A stretch of 11,563 nucleotides of DNA, from assembly GCA_030740295.1 (NCBI GenBank), contig JASLXP010000241.1, positions 1-11,563 of the forward strand, given 5' to 3'. The number at the start of each line of letters is the position of its first letter. Within the stretch, counting starts at the first letter, position 1. The position numbers were made by a program, and so were the translations under genes. Of this stretch, positions 7,130 to 11,563 are shown piece by piece. Source of the stretch: Planctomycetota bacterium (lineage in GTDB: Bacteria > Planctomycetota > PUPC01 > JACPCR01). A model generated the notes under the pieces. That model was given only the letters and a program-made list of their open reading frames with translations, had not been told where the DNA came from and did no database searches.

Positions 7130-7130
7130 C

Positions 7131-7230
7131 CTGAATCTCTAATCTTGAATCCTGAATCCTGGTTCTTGAATTCTTGAAAATTGAATCTTGCATCCTCGAA
7201 TCTCGAATCCTGAATCGTGAATCCCAATCC
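7131..7230 (-). repeat. Fourteen-unit heptamer array, consensus YTGAATC
   Basis: The tract is almost entirely 7-bp units: CTGAATC, TCTAATC, TTGAATC, CTGAATC, CTGGTTC, then two degenerate units, TTGAATC, TTGCATC, TCGAATC, CTGAATC, GTGAATC. Two units carry an extra base. It is the reverse complement of the GATTCAG type. Confidence 0.9.
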
Positions 7231-7402
7231 TCAAAGGGAGTAGAGCGCCCTGTTCATCAACCATTCACTGTTCACCATTCACCATTCACTATTCACCATT
7301 CACCTCTTCAATCCACCATTCACCTCTTCCAGTCACCTCCTCCTTCATTGCATCTTTGAGCGTTCACTTTCAAGAAACCTGCCTGCCACTCTGAAAAAGC
7401 TC
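7231..7402. other. Repeat-rich upstream region of flagellin, no gene
   Basis: This contains a short unique stretch (7231-7262), the right ATTCACC block and about 70 bp of unique sequence before the flagellin promoter. No coding frame is convincing: the frames that exist simply translate the heptamers. Confidence 0.6.
7263..7331 (-). repeat. Right 69-bp heptamer-repeat block (ATTCACC units)
   Basis: Units are ATTCACT, GTTCACC, ATTCACC, ATTCACT, ATTCACC, ATTCACC and so on. The block is the reverse complement of 5404-5472 with four substitutions and no gaps. It ends 71 bp before the flagellin -35 element. Confidence 0.9.
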
Positions 7403-7428
7403 TTAAGTTTTCTCTCAGGTTTCGAAAA
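7403..7428 (+). promoter_or_regulatory. Candidate sigma-28 (FliA) promoter of the flagellin gene
   Basis: TTAAGTTT (7403-7410) matches 7 of 8 positions of the FliA -35 consensus. After 10 nt comes TTCGAAAA (7421-7428), which matches GCCGATAA at 5 of 8. The spacer length is the same as in the promoter at 6784-6809. Flagellin genes are the classical sigma-28 targets. Confidence 0.5.
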
Positions 7429-7430
7429 TC

Positions 7431-7521
7431 GACACGTAGACCCAACTAGAGGAGGGATTCTCCAATCCTGGAGACGTGTCCATGGATGGGCATCTCTTCA
7501 GAAAGACGAGGAGGATTTCTT
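7431..7521 (+). promoter_or_regulatory. Structured, GGA-rich flagellin mRNA leader with strong ribosome binding site
   Basis: GACACGT (7431-7437) pairs with ACGTGTC (7474-7480), enclosing a second small stem, GGATT/AATCC. Six GGA trinucleotides occur (7451, 7455, 7470, 7484, 7510, 7513). The last two form the Shine-Dalgarno GAGGAGGA, 6 nt before the ATG at 7522, and fix that start. GGA motifs over the ribosome binding site are the typical CsrA target layout in flagellin leaders of other bacteria. CsrA control here is only a possibility. Confidence 0.45.
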
Positions 7522-8436
7522 ATGGCTTTCGGTTCAAATATCGGATTTTCAAATGCGCTAGGGGATCCGTTCAGACCTGCGAGTAACATCCAGGCCATGA
7601 ATGCGATGAACAATCTGTCCGCAATCAACCGCGAGATTGCCGTTCGGCAGCTCATGATTGCGACGGGCAGAGCCCAACCCAGAATGGAGGACGGCCCGTC
7701 CTTCTTCTCCCTTCAGAACAAAATGCGTAACCAGGTCCGAGGCAAGCAGATGGCCTTGGATAACATCGCGGACGCAAAGGACATGCTCGCTCTCGGCGAG
7801 CAGGGACTCCTGCAGATCGATGACCTCCTGGGAACGATGCGTGACCTCGTGGTTCGAGGCGCTAACGATACGCTCACAGCCGAGCAGCGTGACGACATGA
7901 ATCGTGAACTCCGCTCCCTGGCGATGGCTATCGACCTGGTCGCCGATACCACGGAATTCAACGAATCCGGCGCCATGCTCAATGACAGCTTCACGGCTAC
8001 CTTCCAGATCGGTCCGAATGAGACTGAAGAAGACATGATCATGATCACGCTCGGTGATTTCAATGCTGCGCCTCTGGGTGTCGAACTGGGCGAGAATGAG
8101 CCGGACGACCAAGGCAACATCCCGCCGTTCGTCAACGTGCTCGATAACCCGAGCTCCAAACGATCTATCGCTCGTATCGACAATGCCATCAATCAGGTCA
8201 AAGACCAGTTGAACGAGATCGGTGGTTTCCAGCGCAAGCTCACTATGCTGCAGAACATCCTGCTGGCCAGCATGGCCGTCGAAGAATCTCAGGCCTCGAG
8301 ATTCGGTGACGCAGACATGGCAAAAGAGCAGACCGAGATAGCTCGACTGCAGCTCATGCAGCAATTGGCCACTCAGCAGCTCGCCGCCGCGAACATCGCA
8401 CCCGCGCAGGTCCTTGGAGGCCTATTCGCAAGGTAA
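7522..8436 (+). CDS. fliC: Flagellin
   Basis: This is the filament subunit, 304 residues, exported by the flagellar type III system and assembled outside the cell. The ATG at 7522 is preferred over 7486 because GAGGAGGA stands 6 nt before it and the product then starts MAFGSN, like other flagellins. The N-terminal D0/D1 region spans about 1-147: a conserved stretch, LQNKMRNQVRGKQMALDNIADAKDML, then MRDLVVRGANDTLT and ADTTEFN. The C-terminal D1/D0 region spans about 213-304: IDNAINQVKDQLNEIGGFQ, SRFGDADMAKEQTEIARLQ, QQLAAANIAPAQVLGG. The middle is only about 65 residues, so D2/D3 domains are absent. The canonical 'SSGLRINSAADDAAGLAIS' turn is replaced by ATGRAQPRMEDGPSFFSLQ, an atypical but alignable variant. 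The gene has its own sigma-28-like promoter and a terminator, so it is monocistronic. No other flagellar gene is in the window. Confidence 0.95.
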   Translation: MAFGSNIGFSNALGDPFRPASNIQAMNAMNNLSAINREIAVRQLMIATGRAQPRMEDGPSFFSLQNKMRNQVRGKQMALDNIADAKDMLALGEQGLLQIDDLLGTMRDLVVRGANDTLTAEQRDDMNRELRSLAMAIDLVADTTEFNESGAMLNDSFTATFQIGPNETEEDMIMITLGDFNAAPLGVELGENEPDDQGNIPPFVNVLDNPSSKRSIARIDNAINQVKDQLNEIGGFQRKLTMLQNILLASMAVEESQASRFGDADMAKEQTEIARLQLMQQLATQQLAAANIAPAQVLGGLFAR

Positions 8437-8458
8437 ACTCGTCTGAAAGAAATCGACC

Positions 8459-8490
8459 GGGGCCCGCCTTTCGGGCGGGCCCCCTCGTCT
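8459..8490 (+). terminator. Terminator of the flagellin gene
   Basis: GGGGCCCGCC (8459-8468) pairs perfectly with GGCGGGCCCC (8474-8483) across a 5-nt loop, 22 bp after the flagellin stop. The tail CTCGTCTTG is only moderately T-rich. Confidence 0.75.
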
Positions 8491-8533
8491 TGAAAACCGG
8501 GACTGGGAACAGGCCGAACATCGAAAAGTCCAC

Positions 8534-8551
8534 CCGATCTCTCACGATCGG
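8534..8551 (-). terminator. Possible terminator for the minus-strand genes
   Basis: CCGATC (8534-8539) and GATCGG (8546-8551) form a 6-bp stem with a 6-nt loop. On the minus strand, a CTTTT tract follows 6 nt later. It lies about 100 bp past the last minus-strand coding-like frame. It is modest in strength. Confidence 0.35.
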
Positions 8552-8651
8552 CTGAAACTTTCGCGTGAAGTTCGATGACTCAGGAGCAACTGACCCCATC
8601 TAAGACAGAGGATGCTCATTGGCAGTGGATCGATCTGAGGCGCCGGAACGC

Positions 8652-8966
8652 TCACTGCTGCTCGGCCTGGCTTATCGTGGCGCAAGCCAGCTCCAATGCT
8701 GCCAGTTCCTTTCGGGTGTTGCCCAACTCCCTGTAGAAAACAACAGCGACCGCAGCCTGACGACGAGCCGCTGGATGGCCTGTATTCAGGTTCACCGACA
8801 GTTCGATCAATCGAGCTGCGATGCGGCGTTTCAATCTGGCACCACACTGTCTCAATTCGATGGAATCAGAAAGACCCGGAGGATCAATTCCCGCAATCCT
8901 GCTGGAAGCTGGAAGTTTTCGCGGAATCAGTCCAGCGGTGGAAAGATCTTCAGTCCTTTTCCACTT
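8652..8966 (-). CDS. Coding-like frame overlapping and following the 306-residue gene, without a good start codon
   Basis: On the minus strand this frame is open from 8966 to TGA at 8652-8654. It reads like protein: STAGLIPRKLPASSRIAGID, then ARLKRRIAARLIELSVNLN, AAVAVVFYRELGNTRKELAA, and ends ISQAEQQ. The middle to end looks alpha-helical. There is no ATG or GTG; the only common start is TTG at 8855, without a ribosome binding site. The frame is +1 relative to the upstream gene, whose stop is at 8950-8952. It may therefore be a C-terminal part separated by a frameshift, a second gene with an unusual start, or chance. No family is recognised. Confidence 0.35.
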   Translation of the reverse strand, partial: KWKRTEDLSTAGLIPRKLPASSRIAGIDPPGLSDSIELRQCGARLKRRIAARLIELSVNLNTGHPAARRQAAVAVVFYRELGNTRKELAALELACATISQAEQQ

Positions 8967-9870
8967 TCATCTCGTCGCGGATCAGTATGTTGACGCGCAT
9001 CAGTACCACAATGGGTCGCTCTCCCGGCGGCATTTGACCCTTCCGGAGCTTTCGGCCTCTGTACCTCTCCTTTACCTTTCCGCCGACAACAAACGCTCGC
9101 GCGTCCGAAGCCATCTGCTTTACCTCTGACATGACCAGAGGTAAAGCCAGCCAGGAACCATCCTTTACAGAGATGTTGCCATTGAGGGGTTGAGCTGTCT
9201 TGCCTTCGACCAGAACCGGTTCTTCCCATTCGACACGATGATTCTTGCCGGCCAGTCGAAGGGTGCCTCGACAGGTCCGGATTCCGAGTATCGATGACAG
9301 CGTTGGCTGAAGTTTCTCCAGGATGACATTCGTGCCGTCGACTCGTCCCTTTATCAAGAGATTCACACCCTCTTCACATGTCGCAACACTCCTTACTGGC
9401 GCTTCGTTCCCAAACTCAAAGCCGGCTACATACTGGAGCTCAGTAACCACAGCAATTCGAGCTTCCTGCTCAGAAAAGGCGGTCAACTGCGGAGCAAGAA
9501 GGACCTCAACTTTAAATTTACTTGAAGGCTCGGTCAGCCCTTGAATGGCGTCCCCAATTGCTCGAGTCTGCTCATCAGGAAAGAGCGTGCAGGGCTTCTC
9601 GAAAGAAACCCCGAGCTGTTCAAATGCCTGTTTCTCTCCCGACAGAATTCTCACGGAATAGTGAACCTGTTGCCCGTCCCTGGCTTTAATTTCTTCAGTC
9701 GTAATCGGGCCGCGATCTATCTGGTCAAAAGAAAGAGACTCCGGGACCGTGACGCGGTCAACATCCTTGACTTCGAGAATGTTGGTCATCTGATTTGCGC
9801 CTTGCCAATGATGGCATCCAAGTGATGCCGCCGTGATTGCAACGGCCAATAGTCGGAGATGTCTCAACAT
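8950..9870 (-). CDS. Exported lipoprotein-like protein of unknown function
   Basis: The product has 306 residues. The ATG at 9870 is chosen because GAGGA stands 7 nt upstream and the protein then starts with a short export signal, MLRHLRLLAVAITAASLGC. The cysteine at the end of that stretch suggests a lipoprotein, although serine at position -3 is atypical for a lipobox. The mature part is beta-rich and hydrophilic, with VHYSVRILSGEKQAFEQLG, KVEVLLAPQLTAFSEQEARI, LLIKGRVDGTNVILEKL, LRLAGKNHRVEW and GSWLALPLVMSE. The C-terminus is basic and ends RVNILIRDEMKVEKD. The family is not recognised. It follows the PIN-TRAM gene on the same strand after a gap of about 330 bp holding an inverted-repeat cluster, so it may have its own promoter. 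Confidence 0.75.
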   Translation of the reverse strand: MLRHLRLLAVAITAASLGCHHWQGANQMTNILEVKDVDRVTVPESLSFDQIDRGPITTEEIKARDGQQVHYSVRILSGEKQAFEQLGVSFEKPCTLFPDEQTRAIGDAIQGLTEPSSKFKVEVLLAPQLTAFSEQEARIAVVTELQYVAGFEFGNEAPVRSVATCEEGVNLLIKGRVDGTNVILEKLQPTLSSILGIRTCRGTLRLAGKNHRVEWEEPVLVEGKTAQPLNGNISVKDGSWLALPLVMSEVKQMASDARAFVVGGKVKERYRGRKLRKGQMPPGERPIVVLMRVNILIRDEMKVEKD

Positions 9871-9966
9871 CGGTCTGTCCTCAATTATTCTGCTACGACA
9901 GGGGTGAGGGTATCCAGGGAGGAACAGCATTCATAGTGGAGCCGACCCGGAAGTCATGCAACAGTC

Positions 9967-10034
9967 AATTCCGCCACAACCTGTATTGTTTTCACACTTA
10001 TGGCGGAATTAAAGCCACCTCAGTTCCGCCATAA
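9967..10034. repeat. Three TTCCGCCA/TGGCGGAA arms that can form alternative hairpins
   Basis: Arm A is AATTCCGCCACAA (9967-9979). Arm B, TTATGGCGGAATT (9998-10010), is the reverse complement of A with one mismatch. Arm C, TTCCGCCATAA (10024-10034), is the exact reverse complement of 11 bases of B. B can pair with A or with C but not both. The cluster lies between the PIN-TRAM gene and the 306-residue gene, about 100-160 bp upstream of the latter's start. Confidence 0.75.
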
Positions 10035-10243
10035 ATCTCCAAGAGTGGACCCACAGTCTTGCTGGAATCATTGGCCAGAGCGGTCTGATTACCAGCAGCC
10101 AGGCGAACAGATGGTAGCTCACTCAGCAGCCAATCCAGATATTTTCCATGTTCGTCCCGAGCATTCTGAGATAAGACGAGGAGAAGCAGAAGAGCTTCAG
10201 CGCAGGCTTTCGCGCCGGTCTCTTTCTTCGGCCTTCTCCACAT
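9998..10243 (-). CDS. Doubtful 81-residue ORF overlapping the end of the PIN-TRAM gene
   Basis: ATG at 10243 lies inside the 3' end of the PIN-TRAM gene in another frame, and the stop is at 9998-10000 within the inverted-repeat cluster. The part past the PIN-TRAM stop reads like protein: NARDEHGKYLDWLLSELPSV, then NQTALANDSSKTVGPLLEIY. The first 16 residues only mirror the overlapping gene. GC at third positions is lower than in the neighbours, and I found no ribosome binding site. It may be a small overlapping gene or the relic of one. Confidence 0.25.
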   Translation of the reverse strand: MWRRPKKETGAKACAEALLLLLVLSQNARDEHGKYLDWLLSELPSVRLAAGNQTALANDSSKTVGPLLEIYGGTEVALIPP

Positions 10244-11285
10244 CCTTCTCTTTCATCCGGCCGAAGAGGATCCTGCCTGAATCCCTTTGCAGGACGCTGC
10301 TGATCGTGATGTCGGCTTCGCTTCCGATGTGGTCGATGCCGCTCTCGACAACCACCATGGTGCCATCGCTCAGATAGCCGATTGCCTGGCCGTCCGATTC
10401 GCCGGGTTTCACGAGTGGTATCTGCACGTCCTCACCAGGGATCACCACCGGACGCAGTGCGTTCGCCAGTTCGTTCATGTTGAGCACCTCGATGCCTTCG
10501 AGTTGTGCGATCTTTTCCAGCGGTGAGTCGGTGGTGATGATCCGGCTTCCCTGCCGTTTGGCGACTGCGACCAGCCGGCTGTCCACGGCCATCGAATCTT
10601 CGTCTTCGTTATCCTCATGAATCTGAATGGAGATACGCGGGCTGTTCTGCAGCCGATTCAGAATGTCCAGGCCTCTTCTTCCCCGCATACGTTTCTGCCG
10701 GTCGTTGGAATCGGCAACCATTTGAAGTTCATCAAGAACAAATCGTGGGATCAGAATCGGCACATCAAGGAACCTGGTCTCAATCAGGTCCGCTACCCGG
10801 CCATCGACGATCGCGCTTGTGTCCAGGAGAAGAGGGGTCGGCCCGCGCTGGTCTCGCCGGAATTCCACGTAAGGGATAACGAAGTTAAACTGCTCTCGAG
10901 TCTTGAAAACCGTGGCAACCCCCAGATAGCAGAAGATACAGGAGAGCGACAAGCGGATGATCGGGCCAAACGAATCATCCTGTGCCGGTGTCAATAGGAG
11001 CGCGACCACGCTGTATGCGAGATTCGCAATCAGAAACCCGGCAAGCAGGCCGAAGAGCACGCTTGAGAGGACAGAAATCGATACCCGGCCAAAACCTACT
11101 TCAGCCGCGAGCATGATGAGATAAAGACCTACACCTGCCAGCGTGCACCAGTAGAGAGATGGCGGCTCAATGCTGGCATTCAGAAACACCTGAATCATTG
11201 CCGTGCTGTTCAGGAACACCCCGGCCTGCCAGCCCGCGCCAGTGAAAATCAGAAGAAATAATGCCCGTATAACGTGGAGGCCCAT
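10197..11285 (-). CDS. Membrane-anchored PIN-TRAM domain protein (YacL type)
   Basis: A 362-residue protein with the YacL architecture. Four membrane segments lie at about 4-24, 42-63, 70-97 and 109-127. A PIN nuclease-like domain spans about 150-270, with all four acidic residues in place: D155 in LLLDTSAIVDG, E186 in FVLDELQ, D235 in AVDSRLV and D253 in IITTDSPL. A TRAM domain, a small RNA-binding beta-barrel, covers about 283-345 (IPGEDVQIPLVKPGESDGQ, GYLSDGTMVVVE). A charged tail follows. PIN domains are Mg-dependent ribonucleases, and the TRAM domain suggests an RNA substrate. The physiological role of this family is poorly known. The ATG at 11285 is supported by AAAGG 8-9 nt upstream. 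A sigma-70-like promoter lies about 125 bp upstream. The length is typical for the family. Confidence 0.93.
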   Translation of the reverse strand: MGLHVIRALFLLIFTGAGWQAGVFLNSTAMIQVFLNASIEPPSLYWCTLAGVGLYLIMLAAEVGFGRVSISVLSSVLFGLLAGFLIANLAYSVVALLLTPAQDDSFGPIIRLSLSCIFCYLGVATVFKTREQFNFVIPYVEFRRDQRGPTPLLLDTSAIVDGRVADLIETRFLDVPILIPRFVLDELQMVADSNDRQKRMRGRRGLDILNRLQNSPRISIQIHEDNEDEDSMAVDSRLVAVAKRQGSRIITTDSPLEKIAQLEGIEVLNMNELANALRPVVIPGEDVQIPLVKPGESDGQAIGYLSDGTMVVVESGIDHIGSEADITISSVLQRDSGRILFGRMKEKDVEKAEERDRRESLR

Positions 11286-11409
11286 GGCCGATACCTTTCA
11301 TAAGAGTGCCTGGCTTCTTATACCTGCAAGTCGGCCCAATTTCCCATCCGCAGGTTGTTTTCGTGTCCACTGATAGTCGCCCTTTAATTTGCCAGGACAC
11401 TTGGCGGCC

Positions 11410-11437
11410 AATGTAACCAAGCCCGATCTCAAGTCAA
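11410..11437 (-). promoter_or_regulatory. Candidate sigma-70 promoter of the PIN-TRAM gene
   Basis: On the minus strand, TTGACT (11437-11432) is followed after 16 nt by TACATT (11415-11410), which match the TTGACA and TATAAT consensus at 5 of 6 and 4 of 6 positions. Transcription would begin near 11403, about 118 nt before the start codon. Confidence 0.45.
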
Positions 11438-11515
11438 CAGTGAAGGACTTATTTCGAAGGCCCGGAGCATTCCGCGTCTGCGCATGATGCCGAACTCTTT
11501 TGTAGAATCTCTGGG

Positions 11516-11563
11516 TTACAGTTCCAGGAATGACGAATGCCGGAGAGCATCTTTCAGAAGTTT
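11516..11563 (-). CDS. Possible C-terminal end of another minus-strand gene (5' part outside window)
   Basis: From the window edge one minus-strand frame reads KLLKDALRHSSFLEL and then stops at TAA (11516-11518). It looks coding-like, but 15 residues are too few to be sure. The product cannot be named. Confidence 0.25.
   Translation of the reverse strand, partial: KLLKDALRHSSFLEL

Larger units (their letters stand above)
6655..7130. other. Leader and upstream region of the 288-residue gene, mostly non-coding
   Basis: From left to right this stretch holds the 5' leader of the minus-strand gene, a perfect 6-bp inverted repeat (AAGGCAGGTGCCTT, near 6743-6756), the sigma-28-like promoter (6784-6809), a GATTCAG array, and an island at 6923-7130. 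The island contains a 38-codon minus-strand ORF, a 7-bp hairpin TTCGCCG/CGGCGAA (about 7037-7057) next to a seven-A run, and a CCCCGC/GCGGGG hairpin at 7112-7129. No RNA family is recognised. Confidence 0.5.

Noticed and set aside
5404..7331. Heptamer arrays as a CRISPR array
   Set aside because: The units are 7 bp, contiguous and degenerate, with no spacers of regular length, and no cas genes are present.
5404..7331. Inversion of the cassette as a flagellin phase-variation switch
   Set aside because: The flagellin promoter (7403-7428) lies outside the inverted blocks, and the 288-residue gene carries its own promoter inside, so inversion would not disconnect either gene from its promoter. 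No recombinase is nearby.
7174..7359. Plus-strand ORF in the repeat region
   Set aside because: Its translation only reflects the 7-bp repeats (SRILNRESQ, FTVHHSPFTIHH) and it has no ribosome binding site.
7558..8364. Long minus-strand ORF opposite flagellin (268 codons)
   Set aside because: It lies wholly within the flagellin gene, has no recognisable motifs, and is explained by the codon bias of the real gene.
10000..10377. Plus-strand ORF of 125 codons over the PIN-TRAM gene's end
   Set aside because: It is antisense to the TRAM-coding region and has no ribosome binding site or family features.

Overview
The window (about 54% G+C by eye) comes from a flagellated bacterium that makes secreted carbohydrate-active proteins. 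Start choices are mostly supported by Shine-Dalgarno sequences (clear for the flagellin, the PIN-TRAM gene and the 306-residue gene). The mix of genes (beta-helix GH141-like enzyme with a CBM9-like tail, glutamine-amidotransferase-like secreted protein, one minimal flagellin, YacL-type PIN-TRAM protein) fits an environmental lineage such as the PVC group or a neighbouring candidate phylum. The sequence alone does not settle the phylum.

Layout. (1) 3-5415, plus strand: a carbohydrate-degradation cluster. It holds the C-terminal end of a probable glycoside hydrolase, a tiny lysine-rich ORF, a secreted protein with two carbohydrate-binding-like domains and a GATase1-like domain, and a 900-residue right-handed beta-helix enzyme. 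The two large genes are 66 bp apart and probably cotranscribed. (2) 5404-7331: a cassette bounded by a 69-bp inverted pair of heptamer-repeat blocks (65 of 69 positions identical). It contains further heptamer arrays in palindromic order, a minus-strand gene for an unknown 288-residue protein with a Pro-Glu-Val repeat, and a 38-codon minus-strand ORF. (3) 7332-8490, plus strand: a single flagellin gene with a leader, a strong ribosome binding site and a GC-rich terminator. (4) 8534-11285, minus strand: a membrane-anchored PIN-TRAM protein, a small doubtful ORF overlapping its end, a lipoprotein-like gene of unknown function, and an out-of-frame coding-like stretch. (5) 11286-11563: a promoter region and what may be the last codons of another minus-strand gene.

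The most interesting point is that the unknown 288-residue gene and the flagellin gene each have a candidate flagellar sigma-28 (FliA) promoter with the same unusual 10-nt spacer: TAAAGTTT-N10-CTCGATAA for the unknown gene and TTAAGTTT-N10-TTCGAAAA for flagellin. The two genes point away from each other. This suggests that the unknown protein is a late flagellar or motility accessory protein, carried in a cassette delimited by inverted heptamer repeats. That conclusion is inferred from motifs and has not been demonstrated.
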